From positions 145,380 through 209,379 of the forward strand of contig NZ_JAGPXX010000009.1 of the NCBI RefSeq assembly GCF_018070345.1: a stretch of DNA of 64,000 nucleotides, in the 5' to 3' direction. Within the stretch, counting starts at the first letter, position 1; each line of letters opens with the position of its first letter. The notes beneath the pieces were generated by a model. That model saw nothing but the letters and a program-made list of their open reading frames with translations. It had not been told where the DNA came from and searched no databases. This stretch comes from Streptomyces sp. F63 (GTDB taxonomy: Bacteria > Actinomycetota > Actinomycetes > Streptomycetales > Streptomycetaceae). A program made the position numbers and the translations under genes. Below, in pieces: positions 44,339 through 53,035 of this stretch.

Positions 44339-45442
44339 TCACACCGCGGCCGTCAGCTCCGCGGCGACCACCTCGGCGATCTGGGCGGTGTTGAGCGCCG
44401 CGCCCTTGCGGAGGTTGTCCCCGCAGACGAAGAGCTCCAGCGCGTGCGGATCGTCCAGGGAGCGGCGCACCCGGCCGACCCAGGTCGGGTCGGTGCCCAC
44501 GACGTCGGCCGGGGTGGGGAACTCCCCCGCGGCCGGGTTGTCGTAGAGCACCACACCGGGGGCGGCGGCGAGGATCTCGTGCGCCTGGGCGACCGTGACC
44601 TCGTTCTCGAACCGCGCGTGGACGGTCAGCGAGTGCGTGGTGACGACGGGCACCCGGACGCAGGTCGCGGTGACCCGCAGATCCGGGAGCCCGAGGATCT
44701 TCCGGGACTCGTTGCGGACCTTCAGCTCCTCGGACGTCCAGCCGTCCTCCTTCAGCGAGCCGGCGAACGGCACCACGTTGAGGGCGATCGGCGCCGGGTA
44801 CGGGCCGAGGTCACCGACCACGCGGCGGACGTCGCCCGGCTGCGTGCCCAGCTCCGTCCCCGCGACCTTGCCGATCTGCTCGCGCAGCGTGTCGACGCCC
44901 TCCTTGCCCGAGCCGGAGACGGCCTGGTACGAGGAGACGATCAGCTCGCTGAGGCCGAACTCGGCGTGCAGCGCGCCCATCGCCACGATCATCGACAGCG
45001 TGGTGCAGTTCGGGTTGGAGATGATGCCGCGCGGGCGGATCCGGGCGGCGTGCGGATTGACCTCGGGGACGACCAGCGGCACGTCCGGATCCATCCGGAA
45101 GGCGCCGGAATTGTCCACGGCGACCGCGCCCTTGGCTGCGGCGACGGGCGCCCACTGCGCGGACACCTCGTCGGGCACGTCGAACATCGCGACGTCCACG
45201 CCCTCGAAGGCCTCCTCGCCGAGCGCGACGACCTCGACCTCCTCGCCGCGCACGGTGAGCTTCCTGCCCGCCGAGCGCGGCGAGGCGATCAACCGGATCT
45301 CGCCCCAGACGTCCTTGCGCTCGGAGAGGATGCCCAGCATGACGGTGCCCACGGCACCGGTCGCCCCGACGACGGCGAGGGTCGGCTTGCGGCCGGCCCC
45401 GCCGCCGGTGGCTGTGCCGGGACCTGTGCCGGCGGTGCTCAT
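44339..45442 (-). CDS. asd: Aspartate-semialdehyde dehydrogenase
   Basis: It reduces aspartyl phosphate to aspartate semialdehyde for lysine, threonine, methionine and diaminopimelate. The 367-residue protein has the NADP motif [16 protein letters not shown], the catalytic Cys in [10 protein letters not shown], and [11 protein letters not shown] and RVPVVTTHS. The first 18 residues are Thr/Gly-rich and precede the fold. ATG 45442 overlaps the ask stop (ATGA), so asd is coupled behind aspartate kinase. Confidence 0.96.
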   Translation of the reverse strand: MSTAGTGPGTATGGGAGRKPTLAVVGATGAVGTVMLGILSERKDVWGEIRLIASPRSAGRKLTVRGEEVEVVALGEEAFEGVDVAMFDVPDEVSAQWAPVAAAKGAVAVDNSGAFRMDPDVPLVVPEVNPHAARIRPRGIISNPNCTTLSMIVAMGALHAEFGLSELIVSSYQAVSGSGKEGVDTLREQIGKVAGTELGTQPGDVRRVVGDLGPYPAPIALNVVPFAGSLKEDGWTSEELKVRNESRKILGLPDLRVTATCVRVPVVTTHSLTVHARFENEVTVAQAHEILAAAPGVVLYDNPAAGEFPTPADVVGTDPTWVGRVRRSLDDPHALELFVCGDNLRKGAALNTAQIAEVVAAELTAAV

Positions 45443-45960
45443 CGGCCGGTCCCTCCGTAGACGACGGCCTCGTCGCTGTCGCTGTCCAGGCCGAAGGCGG
45501 TGTGCACGGCACGCACGGCCTCATTGACCTCGTCGGCGCGGATGACCACGGAGATACGGATCTCGGAGGTGGAGATCAGCTCGATGTTGACCCCGGCCTT
45601 GGAGAGCGCCTCGAAGTAGGTCGCGGTGACGCCCGGGTTGGTCTTCATGCCGGCACCGACCAGCGAGACCTTGGCGACCTGGTCGTCGTAGCGCAGCGAC
45701 TCGAAGCCGACGGCGTCCCTGGTGCGCTCCAGCGCCGAGATGGCCTTCTTGCCGTCGGTCATCGGCAGCGTGAACGTGATGTCGGTGAGGCCGGTGGTGG
45801 CGGCCGACACGTTCTGCACGACCATGTCGATGTTGATCTCGGCGTCCGAGATCGCGCGGAAGATCTTGGCGGCCTCGCCCGGCTTGTCGGGCACCCCGAC
45901 GACCGTGACCTTCGCCTCGGACGTGTCGTGCGCGACACCGGAAATGAGTGCCTGCTCCAT
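45439..45960 (-). CDS. Aspartate kinase beta subunit from internal in-frame start
   Basis: ATG 45960 inside ask is preceded by GAGGGGA with a 7-base spacer and opens a 173-residue product, [17 protein letters not shown] onward, consisting only of the ACT regulatory domains. Actinobacterial aspartate kinases of the alpha2beta2 class make exactly such a beta chain. Confidence 0.75.
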   Translation of the reverse strand: MEQALISGVAHDTSEAKVTVVGVPDKPGEAAKIFRAISDAEINIDMVVQNVSAATTGLTDITFTLPMTDGKKAISALERTRDAVGFESLRYDDQVAKVSLVGAGMKTNPGVTATYFEALSKAGVNIELISTSEIRISVVIRADEVNEAVRAVHTAFGLDSDSDEAVVYGGTGR

Positions 45961-46710
45961 CGGCTGGTCCCCTCGCGGTTCGTTGCTGACCCAGGTTCCC
46001 TGCAGTCCGGAGAAAGAGGACCGCACGTGGATCGGGATGTCGTATCGGCGTGCGTACTCGACGCAGCGGTGCAGCAGCACCTTGGAGCCGGAGCTCGCCA
46101 GCTCCAGCATGTCCTCGGACGCGATCCAGTCGATCTTCCGGGCCTTCTTCACGACCCGCGGGTCGGCGGTGAAGACGCCGTCGACATCGGTGTAGATCTC
46201 GCACACCTCGGCGTCGAGCGCCGCGGCGAGGGCGACGGCGGTGGTGTCGGAACCGCCGCGGCCGAGGGTGGTGATGTCCTTCTTGTCGGCGGAGACGCCC
46301 TGGAAGCCCGCCACGATGGCGACGTTGCCCTCGTCCACCGAGCTGCGGATCCGGCCCGGCGTGACATCGATGATCCGGGCCTTGTTGTGGACCGAGTCGG
46401 TGATGACACCGGCCTGGCTGCCCGTGAAGGACTGCGCCTCGTGGCCCAGGTTTTTGATCGCCATCGCCAGCAGGGCCATGGAGATCCGCTCTCCGGCGGT
46501 CAGCAGCATGTCGAACTCGCGCCCCGAGGGCATCGGGGACACCTCTTCCGCGAGTTCGATCAGCTCGTCCGTCGTATCGCCCATCGCGGACACCACGACG
46601 ACCACTTGGTGGCCGTTCTTCTTGGCTTCCACGACCCTCTTGGCGACGCGCTTGATGCCCTCGGCATCGGCGACGGAGGAGCCGCCGTACTTCTGTACGA
46701 CAAGGCCCAC
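45439..46710 (-). CDS. ask: Aspartate kinase (alpha form)
   Basis: It phosphorylates aspartate, the first step of the aspartate pathway, usually inhibited by lysine plus threonine. The 423-residue protein begins with [12 protein letters not shown], has [18 protein letters not shown] and two C-terminal ACT domains ([36 protein letters not shown]). GTG 46710 has GAGGAG six bases ahead. First gene of ask-asd. An internal start gives a separate beta subunit. Confidence 0.96.
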   Translation of the reverse strand: MGLVVQKYGGSSVADAEGIKRVAKRVVEAKKNGHQVVVVVSAMGDTTDELIELAEEVSPMPSGREFDMLLTAGERISMALLAMAIKNLGHEAQSFTGSQAGVITDSVHNKARIIDVTPGRIRSSVDEGNVAIVAGFQGVSADKKDITTLGRGGSDTTAVALAAALDAEVCEIYTDVDGVFTADPRVVKKARKIDWIASEDMLELASSGSKVLLHRCVEYARRYDIPIHVRSSFSGLQGTWVSNEPRGDQPMEQALISGVAHDTSEAKVTVVGVPDKPGEAAKIFRAISDAEINIDMVVQNVSAATTGLTDITFTLPMTDGKKAISALERTRDAVGFESLRYDDQVAKVSLVGAGMKTNPGVTATYFEALSKAGVNIELISTSEIRISVVIRADEVNEAVRAVHTAFGLDSDSDEAVVYGGTGR

Positions 46711-46819
46711 GGTGCGCTCCTCGCAACTCTTGTCTTCCGGGGACCCCGCGGCGAAGCGGAACCCAGCGGTCGGCTCAGTTTATCGAGCGGGTGAAAACGG
46801 ACGCCCGGGTTTCACCCAC

Positions 46820-46834
46820 TGAGACACCGTCTCA
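46820..46834. promoter_or_regulatory. Inverted repeat TGAGAC-ACC-GTCTCA upstream of ask
   Basis: A perfect 6-bp dyad with 3-base spacer, 110 bases before the ask start; operator or short hairpin in the leader. Confidence 0.4.
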
Positions 46835-46924
46835 ATACATGATCACCGGGCGGGCGTCCCCACCCGCTCCAGCGACCACCCCTGCCCGGTTTCCGGCACC
46901 CCACACGGGAACGAGACGCAGCTC

Positions 46925-46943
46925 ACGTACCGAGACGGTACGT
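46925..46943. promoter_or_regulatory. Inverted repeat ACGTACCG-AGA-CGGTACGT
   Basis: A perfect 8-bp dyad with 3-base spacer, 50 bases after the trkA-like stop. It may be an operator for ask-asd; as a hairpin the 3-nt loop is tight. Confidence 0.4.
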
Positions 46944-46992
46944 AACGGGATGCTCACGAGCCCGCACCGGGAGGGGCCGCGCGCAAGCCGCC

Positions 46993-47655
46993 TCACGGAA
47001 GGTCGGCGAAGCGTTCGACCTTGTCGATGCTGCCCAGGATGAGGATGACGTCCCCATAGGCCAGGACGGTCTCGGGCGTGGTGTAGGTGAACTCGCCGCC
47101 CGAGGGCTGAACGGCGACCACGGTGACGTCGTGGCGGCTCCGCACCCGGGCCTCGCGCAGCGGCACCCCGACGAGTTCCCTGGGCGGACTGACCTTGACC
47201 AGCGCGTGGGCCGGGTCGAGTTCGATGTAGTCGAGCATCCGGCCGGAGACCAGGTGGGCCACCCGCTCGCCCATGTCGTGCTCGGGGAAGACGACGTGGT
47301 GGGCACCGATCCGGTCCAGGATGCGGCCGTGCTGAATGCTGATCGCCTTGGCCCAGATGTTCTCGATCTCCAGCTCCGTCAGGAGCGACGTGACCAGGAT
47401 GCTGGACTCGATGTCCGAGCCGATGGCGACCACGGCGCGCGAGAAGTCGGGCACCCCCAGCTGGCGCAGGGCCTCAAGGTCCGTGCAGTCCGCGGTGACG
47501 GTATGGGTGAGCTGCCCTGCCAGGCTCTGCACCACTTTGGACCGGTTGTCGATGGCCAGGACCTCGGTGCCGTGACGGGTGAGCTCCAGCGCCAGGGAGC
47601 TTCCGAAGCGGCCCAGGCCGATCACGACGACGGGTTCCCTGCTCAGGTCAGCCAA
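46993..47655 (-). CDS. TrkA/KtrA-type potassium uptake regulatory protein
   Basis: A 220-residue cytoplasmic gating subunit: RCK N-domain with VVVIGLGRFGSSLALELTR (NAD/ATP-binding Rossmann motif) and VLAIDNRSKVVQSLA, then a TrkA-C domain (VKVSPPRELVGVPLREARVR, YGDVILILGS). TTG 47655 is selected: AGAGGA lies six bases ahead, and ADLSREPVVVIG is the usual start; ATG 47682 is the alternative. It overlaps the end of the TrkH gene by eight bases. Confidence 0.9.
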   Translation of the reverse strand: MADLSREPVVVIGLGRFGSSLALELTRHGTEVLAIDNRSKVVQSLAGQLTHTVTADCTDLEALRQLGVPDFSRAVVAIGSDIESSILVTSLLTELEIENIWAKAISIQHGRILDRIGAHHVVFPEHDMGERVAHLVSGRMLDYIELDPAHALVKVSPPRELVGVPLREARVRSRHDVTVVAVQPSGGEFTYTTPETVLAYGDVILILGSIDKVERFADLP

Positions 47656-49030
47656 CGATGGTCCTCTCCTCGGGCAGCTCATAGCGGCGGGCGCGGTCGC
47701 GCAGGGCGAGGGCGGACGCCACGGTCAGGGGTCCGAGCCTGCCCACGAACATCAGAACGGTCAGCAGCACCTTCCCGGCCACCGGCAGATCACCGGTGAT
47801 CCCGGTGGACAGACCCACCGTGGCGAAAGCCGAGATCGCCTCGAACAGTACGCGGTCCAGGCTGTAGGAGGTGATGACCAGCAGGTTGAAGGTCGCCAGC
47901 GCCACACCGCCGACGCTCAGCAGCACGATGGCGAGCGCCTGCCGCTGGTTGCCCTCCGGCACCCTGCGCCGCCCCACCTGCACACCCGGCTCGCCCCGCA
48001 TCTCCGCCCACAGGACGAACGCGAGCAGACCGAAAGTGGTCACCTTGATCCCGCCTGCCGTGCCCGCGCTGCCCCCGCCGACAAACATCAGAACGTCGGT
48101 CGCCAGCAGACTCTCCGGCAGTTGCGCCGAGGTGTCGATGCTGTTGAAACCGGCAGTGCGGGCATTCACCGAGGCGAAGAAGCCCGCCAGCCACTTCCCG
48201 GGGGCTTCCAGAGGGCCCAGGGTCCGCGGGTTGCCGTACTCGGCGGAGGTGATCACGACGGTGCCCAGGACGAGAAGGACCGCCGTGAGCACAACCGTGA
48301 TCCGGGTCAGCACCGACCACGACCGCGGCCGCCGCCAGCCCCTCGCCAGCTCGAAGACGACGGGGAACCCGAGACCGCCGACGACGACGGCAGCAGCGAT
48401 CGGCAGGCACACCCACGGGTTGTCCACGTACCCCATGAGGCTGTCGGAGTTGAGGGAGAAACCGGCGTTGTTGAAGGCGGAAACCGCGTGGAACACGGCG
48501 TCGTAGAGGGAGACACCCCACGGCCGGTCGTGGACGGTCAGGAAGACCACGGCGAGCACCGTCGCCACCACCGCCTCGCTGATGAGGCTGAACAGCACGA
48601 TGTTGCGCACGACACGGCGTATCCCCCGCATGCTGAGCGTCTTGGTCTCCATCTGCGCCAGGAGCCGCGTGCGCAGCCGCAGCCGGCGGGACACCAGCAC
48701 CGCGACGAGGGTGGACAGCGTCATGATGCCCAGGCCCCCGGTCTGGATGAGCACCAGGATGGTGATCTCCCCGAAGGCGGACCAGTGGCCGGCGGTGTCC
48801 ACGGTGACCAGGCCCGTCACACACACCGCGGACGTCGCGGTGAACACCGCGTCGACCAGATGCGTGCGCTCACCCGTCTCCGTGGCCGCCGGCAGCGACA
48901 GCAGGAGCGTGCCCACCGCCACCGCCGCCGCGAACCCGCCGACCAGCACCTGCCCCGGATGGCGCAGCGGGGCCGCCATCCCGGGGCGGTAACCGCCCCG
49001 CCCGAAGCGCTTCGCCACGACACCGGTCAC
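47648..49030 (-). CDS. TrkH-family potassium channel/transporter subunit
   Basis: A 460-residue membrane protein with four pore loops each containing the filter Gly: SAVCVTGLVT, AFNNAGFSLNS, ARTAGFNSID and ATVGLSTGITG. It imports K+ under control of the RCK protein coded just after it. GTG 49030 has a poor ribosome-binding site; ATG 48979 is a possible alternative. I looked for a c-di-AMP riboswitch upstream and did not see its conserved bases. Confidence 0.93.
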   Translation of the reverse strand: MTGVVAKRFGRGGYRPGMAAPLRHPGQVLVGGFAAAVAVGTLLLSLPAATETGERTHLVDAVFTATSAVCVTGLVTVDTAGHWSAFGEITILVLIQTGGLGIMTLSTLVAVLVSRRLRLRTRLLAQMETKTLSMRGIRRVVRNIVLFSLISEAVVATVLAVVFLTVHDRPWGVSLYDAVFHAVSAFNNAGFSLNSDSLMGYVDNPWVCLPIAAAVVVGGLGFPVVFELARGWRRPRSWSVLTRITVVLTAVLLVLGTVVITSAEYGNPRTLGPLEAPGKWLAGFFASVNARTAGFNSIDTSAQLPESLLATDVLMFVGGGSAGTAGGIKVTTFGLLAFVLWAEMRGEPGVQVGRRRVPEGNQRQALAIVLLSVGGVALATFNLLVITSYSLDRVLFEAISAFATVGLSTGITGDLPVAGKVLLTVLMFVGRLGPLTVASALALRDRARRYELPEERTIVG

Positions 49031-49364
49031 CGGGGCACCGCCGGAGCCGCCGGGCGGGCCGGGCGGGCCGTACCGGTGCTTCCCTGCGATCGGCCCACCG
49101 CCGTCATGGCCCGCACGTCATTGCCCCGCACTCCGCGCTCCGCTCCGCTTTTTCCGTGACACGCCACCCATCATGCTGCTCTGCCGCCGTCCCGCATCAC
49201 CGGGGCCACGACCGTGGCCGCCCGGAGTGCGAAGGGCCGGGGAGTCCCACCGGCGGAACCCCCTCCGCCGCCCGGCCCGTCACGGGGGCCCGCAGGCCCG
49301 GTCAGGGGACAGGGGTCAGGCATCAGGGGAACACAGCGCCCGGCCACGGGCCCTCCGCACCGGG
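49031..49364. other. 334-bp gap without a supported gene
   Basis: Upstream of trkH and downstream of the hydroquinone-reductase-like gene, both on the reverse strand. GC-rich, with no clear hairpin, repeat or start signal. Confidence 0.4.
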
Positions 49365-50441
49365 TTACGGACGTCCCGCCGGCGGGATCCGCTCGGCCGG
49401 CGGGGGCGGGCCCGGCGGGGTGCCGTCGCCGAACGGACGGCCGCCGAGCTGATCGCGGTGATGGGGAGTGAGCCAGCCGGAGAGGTCGGGGCCGGCGGGG
49501 ACGATGCCGGTCGGGTTGATGCCGGTGTGGACCCGGTGGTAGTGGCGCTTGATGTGGTCGAAGTCCACCGTGTCGCCGAAACCGGGAGTCCGGTAGAGGT
49601 CGCGGGCGTACGCCCACAGCACCGGATCCTCGGTGAGCTTGCGCAGATTGCACTTGAAGTGGCCGTGGTAGACGGCGTCGAAGCGCACCAGAGTCGTGAA
49701 CAGCCGGATGTCCGCCTCCGTGATGCTGTCCCCGACCAGGTAGCGGCGGTCGGACAGACGCTCGGAGAGCAGTTCCAGGCGCCGGAAGACGTCGCGGAAC
49801 GCCTCCTCGTACTCGCGCTGCCCCGTGGCGAAACCGGCCCGGTACACGCCGTTGTTGACGTCCTGGTAGATGCCCTCCATCACCTCGTCGATCTCCGCGC
49901 GCAGCGGCTCGGGGTAGAGATCGGGGGCGCCGGGGCGGTGCAGGGCCGTCCACTCGGTGGCGAAATCCAGGGTGAGGCGCTGGTAGTCGTTGGCAACGAG
50001 CCGGCCGGAGGGGATGTCCACGATCGCGGGGACGCTGACGCCGCCGGGATGGTCCTTCTCCCGCGCGTCGTACGCCTCGGACAGGAAGCGGATGCCGAGG
50101 ACCGGGTCGCGGCCGCCCTCATCCAGCGTGAAGCGCCAGCTCCGGTCGTCCTGGACCGGGTCCGCCACGGCGAGCGACAGCGCGTCCTCCAGACCGAGCA
50201 GCCGCCGGGAGACCAGGGCACGGCTCGCCCAGGGGCAGGCGCGGCTGACGACCAGGCGGTAGCGGCCGGCCTCGACGGGCCAGCCGTCGCGGGCGTCGGC
50301 CGTGATCCGGTCGGTGAAATGGCTCTTGGAGCGGCGGAAGGGCCGGTGCCCGTAGGCGGTGTTGCTGTTGGCGCCGTTCCCCTCGGAGCCGCCGTTGCCC
50401 GGTCCGGGGCTGCCCGGGTCCGTCCCGGCAGTGCCGTCCAT
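49365..50441 (-). CDS. Glutathionyl-hydroquinone-reductase-like glutathione S-transferase
   Basis: A 358-residue protein with the Xi-class GST layout: catalytic Cys in ACPWASRALVSRRLLGLE, VSVPAIVDIPSGRLVANDY, and the C-terminal helical domain (YLVGDSITEADIRLFTTLVR, GFGDTVDFDHIKRHY). These enzymes reduce glutathionyl-hydroquinones. Streptomyces make mycothiol rather than glutathione, so the physiological thiol is uncertain. GGGAGGAG seven bases before ATG 50441. Confidence 0.92.
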   Translation of the reverse strand: MDGTAGTDPGSPGPGNGGSEGNGANSNTAYGHRPFRRSKSHFTDRITADARDGWPVEAGRYRLVVSRACPWASRALVSRRLLGLEDALSLAVADPVQDDRSWRFTLDEGGRDPVLGIRFLSEAYDAREKDHPGGVSVPAIVDIPSGRLVANDYQRLTLDFATEWTALHRPGAPDLYPEPLRAEIDEVMEGIYQDVNNGVYRAGFATGQREYEEAFRDVFRRLELLSERLSDRRYLVGDSITEADIRLFTTLVRFDAVYHGHFKCNLRKLTEDPVLWAYARDLYRTPGFGDTVDFDHIKRHYHRVHTGINPTGIVPAGPDLSGWLTPHHRDQLGGRPFGDGTPPGPPPPAERIPPAGRP

Positions 50442-50789
50442 GCGTCGCTCCTCCCGCAGTGCACGCGCCCGGACCCGTTCGGCGGCGGCGTGTGCGGTGC
50501 CGGTTCACGGGCTGTGGGTGGGCGCCGGTCTCCGTGCTTCTGCCCCGTTCCGGACGGGATGTGCCCCATGAATGCGGTCCGGAACGCGGTCCGGACGGCC
50601 CCGGGACGCGGGGAGCCGCGCCTTCTCCGGAACCGCCCGCCGGTCCCCGGCCGGTGATCAGCCGGTGGGCCCCGGTGCGCGGGTGGCCGCGTCCGCGGGT
50701 CGGTCGGTGAGCCCGGGTCCGTGCGGCTTCCGTGCCCGCGCGGCCCCGCCTCCGGTACTCAGCCGTCCAGCGGGACCGCGACGGACCGG
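50442..50789. other. 348-bp gap without a supported gene
   Basis: GC-rich, no start signals or motifs that I can defend; it holds the promoter of the gene at 49365-50441. Confidence 0.4.
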
Positions 50790-51461
50790 CTACCGGCCGG
50801 ACTCGGTGGTGACACCCAGCGGAATGCCGATCTCGGCGGCCATCACCCGGCCCGCCTCCTCCTCCAGCGAACCGTCGTCCGCCTTGGCCTCCGCGTCGAG
50901 GTCGAGACCGTCCAGCTCCTCCAGCGGGCTGCCGGTCCGGATGTGGCTGAGCAGCGACTGCAGCGCGCGGAGCGCGGCCGAGGCCGTCGGGCCCCAGGTG
51001 TTGAAGTACGAGAACTGCCACCACCACAGGGCCTCGGCGATCCGGCCGGCCTTGTAGTGGACCATTCCGTGCCGCAGATCGCTGATGATGTCGGCGAGGT
51101 CGTCGGAGATCCGGTGCGGCACCGGCTCGCTGCGCGGCACGTACGGGTCGAAGACCTCGGAGTAGACGTCCGCCGGTTCGAGCAGCACCGCGAACCTCTC
51201 GCGCAGCTCGTCCATGTCGGGCTCCGGTCCGGTGTCCGGCTCGTACCGCTCGACGGGGACGAAGTCCTCGTGCGCGCCGAGCCGCCCGCCGGCCAGCAGC
51301 AGCTGCGAGACCTCCAGCAGCAGGAACGGGATGGCGCTGCCGGGTTCGTCGCCCTTCGCCACTTCCGTGACCGCGACCAGGAAACTCTCGATCTGGTCCG
51401 CGACCTGTACGGAGAAGTCGTCCGGGTTCATCTGGGTGTCGTGCAGCGTGGCGTCAGACAT
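50790..51461 (-). CDS. DUF5063-domain protein
   Basis: A 223-residue acidic protein ([58 protein letters not shown]). This is DUF5063, conserved behind recR in actinobacteria. Function unknown. ATG 51461 overlaps the recR stop by eight bases, so it is likely co-translated with RecR. Confidence 0.88.
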   Translation of the reverse strand: MSDATLHDTQMNPDDFSVQVADQIESFLVAVTEVAKGDEPGSAIPFLLLEVSQLLLAGGRLGAHEDFVPVERYEPDTGPEPDMDELRERFAVLLEPADVYSEVFDPYVPRSEPVPHRISDDLADIISDLRHGMVHYKAGRIAEALWWWQFSYFNTWGPTASAALRALQSLLSHIRTGSPLEELDGLDLDAEAKADDGSLEEEAGRVMAAEIGIPLGVTTESGR

Positions 51462-52053
51462 CGAGCAGTCGTCTCCCTTCGAAGGCACGCCCGAGGGTGA
51501 CCTCGTCGGCGTACTCCAGGTCCCCCCCGACCGGGAGACCGCTGGCCAGTCGTGTGACCTTCATGCCCATGGGCTTGATCATGCGCGCGAGGTAGGTGGC
51601 CGTGGCCTCTCCCTCGAGGTTCGGATCGGTGGCCAGAATGAGCTCGGTGACGGTGCCGTCCGCGAGCCTGGCCAACAGTTCCCGTATACGCAAATCGTCG
51701 GGCCCTACACCCTCGATCGGACTGATCGCCCCGCCGAGGACGTGATAACGGCCGCGGAACTCACGGGTGCGCTCGATGGCGACGACATCCTTGGGCTCCT
51801 CGACCACACAGATGACGGTCGGATCGCGGCGCGGGTCCTGGCAGACCCGGCACCGCTCCTCCTGCGCCACATTGCCGCACACCTCGCAGAACCGGACCCT
51901 GGCCTTCACCTCGGTCAGCGCCTGGGCGAGCCGGCGGACGTCCGCCGGCTCCGCCTGGAGGATGTGGAAGGCGATCCGCTGCGCGCTCTTGGGACCGACG
52001 CCGGGCAGCCTGCCCAACTCGTCGATGAGGTCCTGGACCACGCCTTCGTACAC
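51454..52053 (-). CDS. recR: Recombination mediator RecR
   Basis: A 199-residue protein of RecFOR repair: helix-hairpin-helix [17 protein letters not shown], zinc finger CEVC...CRVC, and Toprim domain ([36 protein letters not shown]). It helps load RecA at single-strand gaps. It sits between YbaB upstream and DUF5063 downstream, as in most actinobacteria. Confidence 0.96.
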   Translation of the reverse strand: MYEGVVQDLIDELGRLPGVGPKSAQRIAFHILQAEPADVRRLAQALTEVKARVRFCEVCGNVAQEERCRVCQDPRRDPTVICVVEEPKDVVAIERTREFRGRYHVLGGAISPIEGVGPDDLRIRELLARLADGTVTELILATDPNLEGEATATYLARMIKPMGMKVTRLASGLPVGGDLEYADEVTLGRAFEGRRLLDV

Positions 52054-52304
52054 GGGCCGCCTTCTCCTTCTTCCCTTGCCGCTCTTGCTTCTCTTACCGC
52101 TTCTCCACCTGCCGCCGCCTCGCCGGACCGGGGACCGGAGGGCCGGCGGCGGCCCGCCGCACCGGGCCCCGGGCGCTGCCCCGGCTCACCGTCGCGCAGG
52201 GCTCAACCCGCGCCCGGATGGCCGCGGTTGCCGGGCGGTGACCCGGCGGTGGACCACCGCCGGCCCGGTCCGCTGCTGTCGGAAGGGAAGGCCCGGCATC
52301 CCCG

Positions 52305-52640
52305 TCAGAAGGGAAGGCCCGGCATTCCGCCGAGCCCCTGGGTCAGCGGGCCCAGCTTCTCCTGCTGCAGCGTGCTCGCCGCGGCGTTGGCATCGCGCAC
52401 CGCAGCGAGGATCAGGTCGGCGAGGGTCTCCGTGTCCTCAGGGTCCACCGCCTTGGGGTCGATGACCAGCCCCTGAAGCTCACCGGATCCGGACACCGTC
52501 ACCTTGACGAGCCCGCCGCCCGCGGAGCCCTCGACCGATGACTCGGCCAGCTCCTGCTGCGCCTCGGCGAGATCCTGCTGCATCTTCTGGGCCTGCTGAA
52601 GCAGCTGCTGCATATCGGGCTGGCCACCACCGGGAAACAC
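52305..52640 (-). CDS. YbaB/EbfC nucleoid-associated protein
   Basis: A 111-residue DNA-binding protein: [19 protein letters not shown], then [20 protein letters not shown] and [19 protein letters not shown]. Binds DNA as a dimer and coats the nucleoid. GTG 52640 matches the family N-terminus. The 251 bases between it and recR hold only Pro/Arg-type noise. Confidence 0.93.
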   Translation of the reverse strand: MFPGGGQPDMQQLLQQAQKMQQDLAEAQQELAESSVEGSAGGGLVKVTVSGSGELQGLVIDPKAVDPEDTETLADLILAAVRDANAAASTLQQEKLGPLTQGLGGMPGLPF

Positions 52641-53035
52641 GCGCGTTCGCTCCTGGCATCGACAACGGTTCGGTCTTCGCGTGACGAGCCTACGTGGTCG
52701 CAGGGCGCCGCGCTCTACACCGCGAGAAGGAGAAACCGGTACGGGGCACCGGCCCGCGCGCCGCCCCGCCGCCACCACTCCGCCGCGCAGCCCGGCCGTC
52801 AACCGCCCGTGCACCGCGGGCCCGCCGCGCGAGCTCCGGAGACCTGGAGGAACTCGCGGCCCCTTGAACACCGGGGCTGAGACCCGGGCCGCGGGGGCTG
52901 CCCCGTACTCCGCGGCGGAGGACGTTCGCGGACGTCCCGGCCACGCCGCGTGGGGCACCCCAGGCCGCGGAGGCCGGGGAAGCGGGAGTGCCGTGGCCGT
53001 GGCCGCGCGCCCGCCGGGGGATCACGGCACGGCCC
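52641..53035. other. 395-bp gap between ybaB and dnaX
   Basis: No supported gene. It must carry the promoter of ybaB-recR; nothing else recognisable. Confidence 0.4.

Noticed and set aside
47648..49364. c-di-AMP riboswitch upstream of trkH
   Set aside because: Actinobacterial K+ transport genes sometimes have one, but the conserved sequence blocks are not present on the reverse strand.
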